Positions 24,033-34,300 are shown, counted from the stretch's first letter. The stretch: 35,171 bases of DNA from an uncultured Clostridia bacterium (GCA_946403085.1 CAMIYM010000021.1:1-35171); one strand, 5' to 3'. Numbers and translations: made by a program. Notes: generated from the letters alone by a model not told the origin.

Positions 24033-25532
24033 ATGAGCGAAAACAATGAAGACTTTAACAACGAGAACCGACCCGATATAAAGACCAGGTATGAGATCCT
24101 GATCGCATGTCTTGTCGTGCTGGTCCTCTGTATTTTCGCCTTTGCCGCATTCAGGATCACAGGTTATATTCAAGCTGCCCAGTCCACGCTAGGTTCCGAG
24201 ACATCACAGGATTCAACTGAAGGAACTGTACTTATCGAAGTGGAGATCAAAGAAACTGAGGCATCGTCATCTTCTGATGAGTCAGCAGCCCAGGTCTCTG
24301 AAAGCAATCCTTCAGATGAGACAGTTAATGTTCATGACAATATCTGGGTTTTCCTGACAGTAGATAAAAATGAAGAGTACTACAAGTCCAAGGAAGGCGC
24401 ACTGAAGCTTTATGCTGAGCCCGTAGAGACTGATGAACGCAGACCGGCACTTATGGAAGGCATGGCATTCCAGGTACTGGGTTTCTCAAGAGACGGATGG
24501 GCTGCGATAGGCTACGGCGGACAGAGATACTTTGTTAAGAGTTCTGATATCGTAAAGGCGGATGCTCCGGAGAATGCTTCTGACAGGCATATGGATACAC
24601 TGGATACCCAGCAGATCAGATTCTTCGTTCCTACTAAGGGCGATGTCGAATATGTTATCACCAATGATACGGTGGCTTTCAGCCTTCCCGATGTACAGAG
24701 CAGCGGCAACAGGGTAAGCCTTAAGACAGGCGAGAGAGTTATCGTTGTAGCAAAAGGCGTCAACTGGTACAAGATCATATACATGAATGCTGATTACTAT
24801 GTGCTCGGCTATCTTGAACCCAGAGCGGAATTCGAGAAGAAGAATCCCGATTTTAAGCTCAGCGACAATACAGGCTATTCACCTGCTGGAACACCTGAAG
24901 CTGTTAAGAAGGCGATAGCAGGAGGTGCTGCTCTTACAGCTACTTCCCTTGGCGTGCCTGCTGAACCTGAGACTACAGACGAAGCACCTGCTGAACCCGG
25001 TAAACCGGCTGATACATCCAAGAATACAGATCCTAAGACCACTAAGTCTTCAACTACGGCAAAGAAGACAACAACCAAGACAACAACTGCAAAAAAGACT
25101 ACTTCCACCAAGAAGACGACCACAAAGAAGACTTCCACGTCAACAGCCGGAAGCGCCGCAACAGCTCAGAAAGCACTTCTGGATTATGTAAATGCTGCCC
25201 GCAAGAAAGCAGGCGTTCCTGCGCTTAAGTGGTCGAGCGGACTCGAAAAAGCCGCAAAGACACGTGCAGTGGAGATCTCAAAGGTATCTTCATCTAAGAA
25301 TGCCAAGCATATCAGACCTAACGGAAAAGAATGGTACACGGTAAATCCCAAGATCATGTATGCAGAGAACCTCGCATGGGGACAGAAATCTGCTCAAGCG
25401 GTACATAATGCATGGATGGCTTCATCAGGTCATAAAGCCAATATCCTCAACAAAGAATATAAGACATTTGGTGCAGCACTTTATAAGGCAAGCAACGGCA
25501 CATATTACTGGATAGAGGAATTCGGGTATTGA
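24033..25532 (+). CDS. Membrane-anchored CAP-domain protein with SH3-like repeats
   Basis: 499 residues. A transmembrane anchor lies at about 22-46, then an acidic Ser/Glu linker, two SH3-like beta domains (about 105-185 and 195-275), and a Thr/Lys-rich linker (about 329-372, almost only T, K, S and A). The C-terminal CAP/SCP domain (about 380-499) has the family's His in HIRPNG, Glu in AENLAWG, and the W.ASSGHKANILN segment. Bacterial CAP proteins are secreted and mostly of unknown activity. GGAAGGG precedes the ATG. The stop overlaps the TTG start of a glycosyltransferase, which suggests that this protein, or its Thr-rich linker, is the substrate. Confidence 0.88.
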   Translation: MSENNEDFNNENRPDIKTRYEILIACLVVLVLCIFAFAAFRITGYIQAAQSTLGSETSQDSTEGTVLIEVEIKETEASSSSDESAAQVSESNPSDETVNVHDNIWVFLTVDKNEEYYKSKEGALKLYAEPVETDERRPALMEGMAFQVLGFSRDGWAAIGYGGQRYFVKSSDIVKADAPENASDRHMDTLDTQQIRFFVPTKGDVEYVITNDTVAFSLPDVQSSGNRVSLKTGERVIVVAKGVNWYKIIYMNADYYVLGYLEPRAEFEKKNPDFKLSDNTGYSPAGTPEAVKKAIAGGAALTATSLGVPAEPETTDEAPAEPGKPADTSKNTDPKTTKSSTTAKKTTTKTTTAKKTTSTKKTTTKKTSTSTAGSAATAQKALLDYVNAARKKAGVPALKWSSGLEKAAKTRAVEISKVSSSKNAKHIRPNGKEWYTVNPKIMYAENLAWGQKSAQAVHNAWMASSGHKANILNKEYKTFGAALYKASNGTYYWIEEFGY

Positions 25533-27100
25533 GCCTTAAGCAGGACAGAGTAACCGGAGTTGTGCTTAAGCATCCGTTCTTTATAACGGCTTTGCTTGTT
25601 TTGGTAACTCTCATTGCTACAGGAATGCAGATCTCAAGCAACATTGCTGTCTGCGTGATAATGGTCTGCGGATATCTTCTTATCGCCGGATACGGATTCT
25701 ACTTAAAGCAGACGAAGAAGTTATCTGATGAAGCGCTCATTGCACTTGTTTTCGCTGCAGGATTCATCTTAAAACTCGGATACACGCTTTATTCAGGTAT
25801 CAATATCAGACAGAATGATGTGGACGTTTTCGAAGAGGGAAAATATAACTTCTATCATTCGGGATATATACTTTTCGTAAGAGACAGGTTCACGATACCG
25901 GATGCTGATGTAAGGAAGCTGGGACAGTTCTACCATCCGCCGTTCCACTACTTTGTAAGCGCAGTATTCCTTAAGATCTACGAGCTTTTCCTCCCCAAGG
26001 GAACACATAATTACGAAGTTTTGCAGGCATTGTCTCTCCTGTGGTCACAGTTCGCAGTGATAATGCTCTATAAGTGCATTAAGCTCTTCGGAATAAAGAA
26101 GGAGAGCTGTCTTCCTGCAGCGGCGGTCGTCTCAGCTTTCCCGACATTCACACTTCTTTCCGGATCGATTAACAACGACGTATTGTCAGTATTGCTGTTC
26201 TTTACAGGGTTTTACTTCGGCATCAGATGGTTCAAGGAAGGCGCATGGAAGAATATCATCCTGTCAGCTCTTGCAATAGGCTTTGGCATGATGACCAAGC
26301 TCTCGACAGGACTTATCGCATTTCCTCTGGGATTCCTTTTCGTAGTTAAGCTCATAAAGGATCTTAGGGATAAGAGCGGGGAGAAGAAGGGAACTAAGTC
26401 TTTCTTAAATCTTCTGGCTTTCGGCGCCATTTCTGCTCCTCTGGGACTGTGGTTCCAGATAAGGAATTACTTAAAGTTCGGCGTGCCTTTGGGATATGTC
26501 CTTAAGTCTACGAATTCTTATCAGGACATAAGCAGATTTACTCCCGTTCAGAGGCTTTTCGGATTCTACGGATTCCCGATCGAGGACTACTATATCAATC
26601 TCGGTTCAGACGGTGAGCAGGATTACAACATATTCATCACGATGGTCAAGACATGTCTTTTCGGCGAGGAGAATTACAGGGATGACTTCGCGATGAGTAT
26701 GGCAGGATATGCACTCCTTATGGTGCTCCTGATAATGATCCTCATCGCTGTGGCAGGCTTTGTCAGAACGCTTGTTACCGTAAGGAAAAGTGAGACTTTA
26801 TTGGAGGAATTATCCCTTATCATACTGACTGCTTCAGAGATCATTTCAGTCATATCTTTCTCGCTGAAATACCCTCATATCTGCTCGATGAATTTCAGAT
26901 ACTGCACACCGCTTATTATCGGCGGCGTTGTGTATTTTTCCAGGATAGGTGAGATAAAGCTTAAAGGTGCCAACAAGGATCTGATAACGAAGATCGTCAA
27001 AGTCATTTCAATCGCTTTCTTTGTCCTTGCCGTACTCTTCTACACGATCCTCTGGACATATGTAAAAGGCGAAGTAGTGGTGGTAGATAACGCATGGTAA
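25529..27100 (+). CDS. GT-C membrane glycosyltransferase (PMT/ArnT-like) 1
   Basis: 523 residues with about 11-12 membrane helices. It has the GT-C layout: an Asp-bearing first outer loop (RQNDVDVF), the LGQFYHPPFHYFVSA segment typical of the PMT_2/GT39 group, and GSINNDVLSVLLF. Such enzymes move a sugar from a lipid-phosphate donor to protein or glycan at the outer face. The start is a TTG at 25529 that overlaps the CAP stop as TTGA, with AGAGG 10 nt upstream; no ATG nearby fits. The next gene is a paralogue sharing the HPP and MMTKLS motifs. The acceptor is unknown. Confidence 0.85.
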   Translation: MSLKQDRVTGVVLKHPFFITALLVLVTLIATGMQISSNIAVCVIMVCGYLLIAGYGFYLKQTKKLSDEALIALVFAAGFILKLGYTLYSGINIRQNDVDVFEEGKYNFYHSGYILFVRDRFTIPDADVRKLGQFYHPPFHYFVSAVFLKIYELFLPKGTHNYEVLQALSLLWSQFAVIMLYKCIKLFGIKKESCLPAAAVVSAFPTFTLLSGSINNDVLSVLLFFTGFYFGIRWFKEGAWKNIILSALAIGFGMMTKLSTGLIAFPLGFLFVVKLIKDLRDKSGEKKGTKSFLNLLAFGAISAPLGLWFQIRNYLKFGVPLGYVLKSTNSYQDISRFTPVQRLFGFYGFPIEDYYINLGSDGEQDYNIFITMVKTCLFGEENYRDDFAMSMAGYALLMVLLIMILIAVAGFVRTLVTVRKSETLLEELSLIILTASEIISVISFSLKYPHICSMNFRYCTPLIIGGVVYFSRIGEIKLKGANKDLITKIVKVISIAFFVLAVLFYTILWTYVKGEVVVVDNAW

Positions 27101-28887
27101 CAGGAAGTGTGAAAAGAGATTTCCGTGAGATAGCGCAAGGGTTCGGAGTGACCGCCATCGCGGTGTTTTTCCTGTATCTGATGTCCGGCATGCACGCCGT
27201 GAACATGAGAGAGATACACCTCTCGCTTCTTATGACGGCACTGACTTCCTGCTGTGTTTTCTATGTCACATCTTGTTATATATCAGGCGCGAAAAGATTC
27301 CTTTCACTGATATCCTCTGTTCCTGCATTTGCAGTTTATTATCTCGTTATCAAGCTCTTATTTGATTCATGCGGGAGAATGACTCTTCCATGCTTGGAGA
27401 TCATGGAGAGTGTTCTTTTGTGGGCGGGTCTTGGCACTGTTATAGTCTCTGTTATCGCTCTTCTTATCGGACATAAGCTCACGTCCAAAGACATGGTTAT
27501 GGCAGTACTCTGTGCAGGCTTTGTCATGAGGGCGGTAATGGTTCTTTTCACACCGCTTAATTTCAACCAGCATGACGTATCGAGTTTCTCGCCAGACCAG
27601 GCAGGATTCCACGACAGCTACATCATGTACATCTTCAACAATTTCACTCTTCCTTCAGGTGATGTAAGGGATTACGGACAGTTCTACCATCCGCCGCTTC
27701 ATTACTTCGTAAGCGCCATGTTCTTAAAGCTTCAGACGCTTTCGCCACTTAAGTTTGCCAAAGACATAAACGGCCTTAAGATGCTGCCGATGCTCTGGAC
27801 TTCATTCTTTGTTCTTTTCGCGAAAAAGATCCTCGAACACTTTAAGGTCAGCGGCAAGGCATTAGTGTTCTCATTGATGCTCGTCGTATTCTGCCCGCAG
27901 ATGATATTCCTTTCCATCCAGGTTAATAACGATGCATTAGCGCTCATGCTTTTCGCCGCATCGGTATTTGCTGCTCTCAAGTGGTATTCCAAGCCTGAGC
28001 TTACGACGATACTGTTCCTGGCACTTGCCATAGGATGCGCCATGATGACCAAACTCTCCATGGGTTTTGTCGCATTCCCGGTCGCATGGATCTTCCTTGC
28101 AAAGCTGATCAGCACAGTAAAGGAAAAGAAGGAGACAAGAGGCAAGAGGACCGAGAGCCACACGGGCGAACTCATCAAGCAGTTCGTTGCATTTGCAGCA
28201 GTCGTATTCCCGCTGGGATTATGGTTCCCGTTAAAGAATCTTCTCGGATACGGTGTTCCCATAACATATGTTTATGAGATAGATTCATCTGCCAATCAGG
28301 ATGTCTGGATGTATTCTCCTCTCAGGAGATTATTTGTACCTTCAAAAGCGCTTCTTTCCACACCTTTCCTTCAGGAAGGCGGGGAGCTTAATGATTACAA
28401 TATCTTCCTGGGTCTTTTCAAGACCGGACTTTTCGATGAAAGACACTTCGACGGCGGATATCAGCTGATCTGCGGCAGGATATTGCTTGTTTTGGCATTT
28501 GTTCTTGTGCTTGTTATTGCAGTGTGCGCCGTTACAGGTGCTCTGGCAAAGATCAGGAAGGCAGGGGTCAGGCTTTTCTCTGATCCTGAATATGTCTCTT
28601 TGTGGATCCTTGCAGGAGTATTGATCGTTTCCGAGATAGTATTCTGCTTCAAGCATCCGGTCGTATGCACTGAAGCTTTCAGATATATCGCACCGGTCCT
28701 TATTCCGGCATCTGTCTGGAGCGGAAAAGTTGTCATGGCATCTGAAGAAAAGGATGCGGGCGCGGCAACAAAAGCCTTATCCGTATGTCTTCAGGCGCTT
28801 ACATGTGTATTTGTATTGCTCGTGATCTTATTCTACGGACCTTTCTCCCAGTATTCGACACCGTGGGAGATGATGATCAGGGGTTGA
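27094..28887 (+). CDS. GT-C membrane glycosyltransferase (PMT/ArnT-like) 2
   Basis: 597 residues, a paralogue of the preceding gene. Shared landmarks are the outer-loop Asp (NFNQHDVSSF), YGQFYHPPLHYFVSAMFLK, VNNDALALMLF and ALAIGCAMMTKLSMGFVAFP. It is about 70 residues longer, with extra hydrophobic segments at the N-terminus. The ATG at 27094 overlaps the previous stop by 7 bp and has only a weak GGTGGT site, so it relies on coupling. The 3' end overlaps the converging TerB-like gene by 11 bp. Tandem GT-C genes may use different donors or acceptors; neither can be read here. Confidence 0.85.
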   Translation: MVTGSVKRDFREIAQGFGVTAIAVFFLYLMSGMHAVNMREIHLSLLMTALTSCCVFYVTSCYISGAKRFLSLISSVPAFAVYYLVIKLLFDSCGRMTLPCLEIMESVLLWAGLGTVIVSVIALLIGHKLTSKDMVMAVLCAGFVMRAVMVLFTPLNFNQHDVSSFSPDQAGFHDSYIMYIFNNFTLPSGDVRDYGQFYHPPLHYFVSAMFLKLQTLSPLKFAKDINGLKMLPMLWTSFFVLFAKKILEHFKVSGKALVFSLMLVVFCPQMIFLSIQVNNDALALMLFAASVFAALKWYSKPELTTILFLALAIGCAMMTKLSMGFVAFPVAWIFLAKLISTVKEKKETRGKRTESHTGELIKQFVAFAAVVFPLGLWFPLKNLLGYGVPITYVYEIDSSANQDVWMYSPLRRLFVPSKALLSTPFLQEGGELNDYNIFLGLFKTGLFDERHFDGGYQLICGRILLVLAFVLVLVIAVCAVTGALAKIRKAGVRLFSDPEYVSLWILAGVLIVSEIVFCFKHPVVCTEAFRYIAPVLIPASVWSGKVVMASEEKDAGAATKALSVCLQALTCVFVLLVILFYGPFSQYSTPWEMMIRG

Positions 28888-29509
28888 TCTCCTGACCGGG
28901 GCCCAATGATCTTCCTGAGAGAAGATCTCTCCAGTGTTTTCCTTCGAGTTCGTAGATCATGGACACTGCTGCATTGATCTCTTCGTCAGTTCCTTCAGAA
29001 TCAACGAAAGCCAGGAGCCCTGCGATCTTTATCATGTCGATCTCAATAGATTTAAGGAAGTCGCCCGGAGTTGTGACGACATTTCCCACCTGGCTGTAAG
29101 AGAAATCCACTGCTGCCAGGGGATAGACAAAGCTCTCGCACTGCTCATCGAGAATGCCCGGAAGGACTTGGAGCATCTTCGCGATTATATCTTCAGGAAG
29201 AGCAGCGATGATGTCCCAGCTGAGAGCTATCTCTCCGCCGGAGACCTCTTCGATATATTTGAGAAGGTCGCCATGCATTGCAAACTGTCTTACAAAGTCC
29301 TGTTCCACGGGATCGAAAATACCGTCTGCGCAGGCAACGCTTAAGAGGACGCCCTGCAGGATCATGTCGAACTGTGCGAGTGTAAGTTCAGCATCGTAGC
29401 CGCTTCCCGTAACATTCTGGAAGACCTGATCCATTGCCCTTATCGTGTTCTCGGCGTGATCGTATGCCTCTGCGGCTTTGTCTAATATGTCCTGTCTGTC
29501 AAATTCCAT
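28877..29509 (-). CDS. TerB-like helical protein, unknown function
   Basis: A 210-residue soluble, acidic, mostly helical protein. The segment ILQGVLLSVACADGIFDPVEQDF resembles the acidic metal-binding loop of the TerB/DjlA N-terminal family (ADG..D..E). The match is by eye and weak elsewhere. I start at the ATG at 29509 (MEFDRQD) because GAGG lies 8 nt upstream; the frame is open back to 29584. It is convergent with the glycosyltransferase gene and overlaps its 3' end by 11 bp, with no clear intrinsic terminator for either. Confidence 0.6.
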   Translation of the reverse strand: MEFDRQDILDKAAEAYDHAENTIRAMDQVFQNVTGSGYDAELTLAQFDMILQGVLLSVACADGIFDPVEQDFVRQFAMHGDLLKYIEEVSGGEIALSWDIIAALPEDIIAKMLQVLPGILDEQCESFVYPLAAVDFSYSQVGNVVTTPGDFLKSIEIDMIKIAGLLAFVDSEGTDEEINAAVSMIYELEGKHWRDLLSGRSLGPGQEINP

Positions 29510-29564
29510 CCGGATAACCTCGCACGGGGTAGTTCTGATACAGGCTATTTTATTCCTTGACCGG

Positions 29565-29592
29565 ATTATATGCAAAAACGGCATGGTCTGAA
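29565..29592 (-). promoter_or_regulatory. Candidate promoter of the TerB-like gene
   Basis: TATAAT (29570-29565, minus strand) with TTCAGA 16 bp upstream (29592-29587). It excludes the open-frame start at 29584. Confidence 0.45.
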
Positions 29593-29633
29593 AGCGATTG
29601 TCCTCTTATTAGAAGAAAAGACGGTTCCTGATA

Positions 29634-29642
29634 TGGTATAAT
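29634..29642 (+). promoter_or_regulatory. Extended -10 promoter of the SseB-like gene
   Basis: TGGTATAAT lies 39 bp upstream of the ATG at 29682. No clear -35 is seen. Confidence 0.55.
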
Positions 29643-29681
29643 CTCTGATTGGAAAATAAACAAAAGGGAGCTCCGTAAACT

Positions 29682-31148
29682 ATGGGACTTTTCGGAAAGA
29701 AAAAGAATAACGAAGAACAGCCTGAGAATTCAGCTGAGAATAAGTCAAACAGCAACATCTCTGATGAGATGAAGATAATCCTTGCAGCACGCGAGGAGGC
29801 TCAGCAGGAGAAGAAGGCAAAAGCGGAAGAAAGACAGCAGGCTCAGGAAAAGGCTGACAAAGAGGAGGATCTCCTTGAAGAACAGGCCAGAATGGCAGCT
29901 GAAAAGGTTCTGACAGGTGATGCCACACCTGCCGGAATGACATTCTATGTGATCTGTGATGAGGTTGATGTTGGCGCAGTGCCTGAGACAGAAGGCAACC
30001 TGATCGTCCGCGGTATCATCAGAGGCACAGTAAAGAGCGGAAGCGAAGTCTTCCTCTATCAGGGTTCCGGCGACAAGTTCAGCGTAAAGATCGACAAGAT
30101 CAGAAATGAGAGCAGGGAATTTGTAGATGAGATCTCAAATGCCAGAGCAGAACTGGAGATCACAAGAGGTGATATCCCGCTTCCCACAGATCCTGATGAG
30201 GATGCATCAACACCGATAAGAAAGTATGCGGTAATCACTGATGCTACAGGCATCGAGAACACTAAGGATCCGTCTTGCCAGGGCATGGCAGTAGCCGGCA
30301 ATCCCAGAACCACAGCAATGCTCTGTGAATACGGCAAGTTCGGCAGGGAGCCCGTCTACTTTGGCACCGTGATGGACTGCATTATGACATCCGAGTTCGT
30401 AACACCTGCAAAGATCACTCCTGCCAAGAACGGTCAGAGCTCAGTAGGTTTTGTCGGAATGAGCCCCAAGCAGGATCCGAATGTAACTTATCTGCCTGTA
30501 TTTACCGATAACAGGCTTGCGACCAAGGCCATCCAGAACTTTAAGGCTCATGGCGGTCCTGACCAGCGCATCATGCTCAACTTTGCACAGGTGGCAGCTG
30601 TCGCAAGAGACGATCATCACCAGGGTTTTCTCGTAAATCCCGGCGGACCTGTAACGATCACCATCCCGAAGGATCTTATCGACAAGATGGTCGAGACACA
30701 GATCTTCAAGGAAAGATTCGGATCCGGAGCAGGCGATAATGCATCTCTGGCATTGGGCGGCTCAGGCAACCGATCATTTGATAACTTTGTCGCAAACGGC
30801 GGTCCTGACATGCCCGGCATGCAGAAGATCATCATCACGAATCCTACGGACACACCGGAGTTCATCGTTATCGAGAAGGCTGTAAAGGCATACTGCGGAA
30901 ACCACGCTGATATCGCCAAGGTACTGATCCTCATCGCCACACCTGAGAACAACCGTAACGACAGATCTTATCTCTGCATTATGGATTGTCCTGATGAGAG
31001 CTTCGAGAAGCAGTGCAAGGGACTTGCAGAGGCAATCAAGCCGTTCCTCAAGGGTATCAAGAGGATCCAGTTCCAGCAGTTCTCCAAGATGAACAAGGAA
31101 GGGTTCCCCACCAAGGTTCAGTGGCTTTACTCAAAACTCCCTCAGTAA
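29682..31148 (+). CDS. SseB-domain protein with N-terminal beta-barrel
   Basis: 488 residues, cytoplasmic. A Lys/Glu/Gln-rich coiled-coil N-terminus (about 25-75) is followed by a small beta-barrel with the look of translation-factor domain 2 (about 87-165: VRGIIRGTVKSGSEVFLY). An SseB N-terminal domain (about 265-335: VTYLPVFTDNRLATKAI, FLVNPGGPVTITIPKDLI) and an SseB C-terminal domain (about 390-485) follow. SseB was named for altered serine sensitivity in E. coli; its biochemical role is unclear. GGGAG precedes the ATG at a long spacing. It is probably monocistronic. Confidence 0.78.
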   Translation: MGLFGKKKNNEEQPENSAENKSNSNISDEMKIILAAREEAQQEKKAKAEERQQAQEKADKEEDLLEEQARMAAEKVLTGDATPAGMTFYVICDEVDVGAVPETEGNLIVRGIIRGTVKSGSEVFLYQGSGDKFSVKIDKIRNESREFVDEISNARAELEITRGDIPLPTDPDEDASTPIRKYAVITDATGIENTKDPSCQGMAVAGNPRTTAMLCEYGKFGREPVYFGTVMDCIMTSEFVTPAKITPAKNGQSSVGFVGMSPKQDPNVTYLPVFTDNRLATKAIQNFKAHGGPDQRIMLNFAQVAAVARDDHHQGFLVNPGGPVTITIPKDLIDKMVETQIFKERFGSGAGDNASLALGGSGNRSFDNFVANGGPDMPGMQKIIITNPTDTPEFIVIEKAVKAYCGNHADIAKVLILIATPENNRNDRSYLCIMDCPDESFEKQCKGLAEAIKPFLKGIKRIQFQQFSKMNKEGFPTKVQWLYSKLPQ

Positions 31149-31287
31149 AAGGGACAGCCTGAATATATAAAAGCAAAACGGAAATTTAAAAGGAATAAGG
31201 GTTTTCGCGCGCATTTTATAAACCTTCTGAATTACTCGTATTTTTCGGATAATTCACAGATATAGTAAATATTGTTCATTATGCGCG

Positions 31288-31296
31288 TGATAGAAT
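31288..31296 (+). promoter_or_regulatory. Extended -10 giving a near-leaderless transcript
   Basis: TGATAGAAT ends 9 bp before the ATG at 31306. Transcription would start near 31302-31304, leaving 2-4 nt of leader. No Shine-Dalgarno sequence is visible before this ATG. Confidence 0.4.
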
Positions 31297-31305
31297 TTCA
31301 ACACT

Positions 31306-34300
31306 ATGCTGCAGATTAAGGAAATACATAAAGAATACAAGACAGGAAGCCTTGTTCAGAAGGCTTTGGACGGAGTATCCCTGAGCCTCAGGGATAATGA
31401 GTTTGTTGCGATCTTAGGACCTTCAGGTTCAGGAAAGACAACACTCCTCAATATAATCGGAGGTCTCGACCGTTACGATTCGGGCGACCTCATCATCAAC
31501 GGCGTATCCACAAAACGCTATAAGGACAGGGACTGGGATTCATACAGAAACCACACGATCGGATTCGTATTCCAGAGCTATAACCTGATCCCTCACCAGA
31601 CGGTCTTATCCAACGTCGAACTTGCGCTTACCATATCCGGTATCTCCGGAAAAGAGCGCAGACAGAGAGCACTTGATGCTCTGGAGAAGGTCGGCCTTCG
31701 CAATCAGGCACACAAGAAGCCTAACCAGATGTCGGGCGGCCAGATGCAGAGAGTCGCCATCGCAAGAGCTCTCGTAAACGATCCGGATATCCTTCTTGCC
31801 GACGAGCCTACGGGCGCACTCGACTCTGATACGAGCATACAGGTAATGGAACTCCTTAAGGAGGTCGCAAAAGACCGCCTTGTTGTAATGGTCACCCATA
31901 ATCCTGAACTCGCAGAAGAATATGCCACCAGGATCGTAAAAGTAAAGGACGGTAAAGTCATCGGCGACAGTGATCCTTTCGAACCGGAGAAAAAAGCGGG
32001 CATGGCAGCGCCTGTCCACAGGAATCTCGGCAAGGCATCAATGAACTTCTTCACTTCGCTTGCACTCAGCTTCAACAACCTCTGGACAAAAAAGACAAGG
32101 ACAATACTTGTTGCGTTTGCAGGTTCCATAGGAATCATCGGTATCGCCCTGATCCTTTCGATGTCTGAAGGTGTTAATAACTATATCGACAGAATTGAGG
32201 CGCAGACTCTGTCGCAGTATCCTCTGTCGATTGAGAGGTCAACCATATCGTTCATGTCGATGATGATGGTGCAGACCGACTCGTGGGAACCTGCCAAGGC
32301 CGGTGAGATTACTGAAGTTCCTTCCGTAAGCCGTATCCTCTCCACGGTAAAGACCAATGACCTTATCTCGCTGAAGCAGTATTTCGACAGCGGCAAGACA
32401 AACATCTATGAACTCACAAACGGCGTCGAGTATTCATATGGCCTTCAGCCCCAGATCTTCTACTATAACAAGGACAATGGCAATTACAGACAGGTAAATC
32501 CTAATAATGACTTCGCTTCGATGGGCCTTTCATCTTCGAGCGTATTCACATCGTCCTACAGCATGAACATCTTTTTCGAGATGCCGGAGAATGAGTCACT
32601 TTACGTCAACCAGTACGATATAAAAGCAGGAAGATGGCCCCAGAATTCGCAGGAGGCAGTCCTCGTATTATCCAGAAACGGTTCTGTCAGCGACTACATC
32701 ATCTATGCTTTCGGCTTAAGAGATACTGAAGAACTCGATAAGATGATCAGGGATTTCAGTAACGGATTGGAAGTCGTTTCCGATCAGAGCAGCTACACCT
32801 GGCATTACGATGACTTCATGGGAAAAGTCTTTAAGGTCATTCCCGCATACAATTTCTATAAGTACGATGCAGATAAGAAGGTCTACACGGACATGAGGAA
32901 CAGCAAGCCCTTCATGCGCGGCCTTCTTAAGAATGCACAGGACCTTAAGATCGTAGGCATCGTTCAGCCTAAGGAATCTGAAGATATCTGGATGCTTGAT
33001 ACAGGTATCTACTACGGCAAGGATCTCGTGGAAGAGCTCCGTGCAGATGCCGAGAATGCAGATATCGTTAAGGCTCAGCTCAAGGACCGTGAAGTAAATG
33101 TACTTACCGGCGAGAGATTCGATGAGGAAGAATCTGATTTTGACATGAACAGTCTTTTCGAGGTCGATGAGGATGCACTCCGCGATGCTTTCAAGTTCGA
33201 TGAGAACAAGCTCAAGATCGACAAGAAGGCATTCAGCGACATGAAGGGCCTCGATCTCGCAGGTGCCATGAAGAGCGCCATGCCGAGCATGTCATCGAAG
33301 CAGATCAAGGATCTCCTTAAGGGCGTGGAATTCAAGGTCGATTCAGATGCTCTCATGAAGGGTGTAACGACCCTTTTCAACGACTATATGAAGTATGCTT
33401 CCGACAATCCGTCAACAGACTATGCAAAGCTGCCGGATGCCATCGCGGAGTATATCTCTTCACCCGAAGGCAGCGCCGTCTTAAGACAGCAGCTTATAAA
33501 GATCATCGAAGAGAGCGGTGCAGGCAAGATCGACCAGAGCGTTGTAAACAAGGCTTTGAGTGCGATCACCGACGGCTTTGCAGAATACGCTGTGGCAAAC
33601 GGAATGGATCTTACCGATCAGAGCCGTTACTCAGAGTATTTCCAGACTTACCTGAACAGCGAAAAGGGTAAGAAGATCGTTAATGAGCAGTCTGCCATCA
33701 TCACAAAAGAGATCAACAGCAAGGTCAAGGTAACACCCGAGCAGGCTCAGAGAGTCGCAAAGGCATTGCTTGATGCTTACAGCAAATATGCAACAGAGAA
33801 TAATCTTCCCGATCCTAAAGCTCTTGAGGGTTCCATCAAGAAGTATCTTGGCACCAAGAGAGCCCAGAAGATCATCACAAGCATGGTAACGTCTTCAGTT
33901 AATACTGACGAGATCACAAAGACTGTTGCCAAGAATGCCAACGGTCTTATCTCCAGCATGGGCACTTCGATCGGTAAGGGCATCGAGAAAGCGATGAAGA
34001 TGGTCACGGAGAGGATCGCCAAGAATATGACCAAGGCCTTGAAGGATACATTCTCTGACTTTGGAAGTGCGATCTCATTCGACCAGGATTCCTTCGCTGC
34101 AGCCTTCAAGTTCAACATGGGCGAAGATGAACTCCAGTCTTTTATGAGTGAGATGATGGGCGGCAAGACCGCATCAGCAGAGGGCAACCTGGCCGCATTC
34201 GGTTATTGCGACGTCGATGACCTCAAGACGATCACGATCTATCCGAAGGACTTTGAGTCCAAGGACAAGATCACTGAGATATTGAAGGACTACAACAAGA

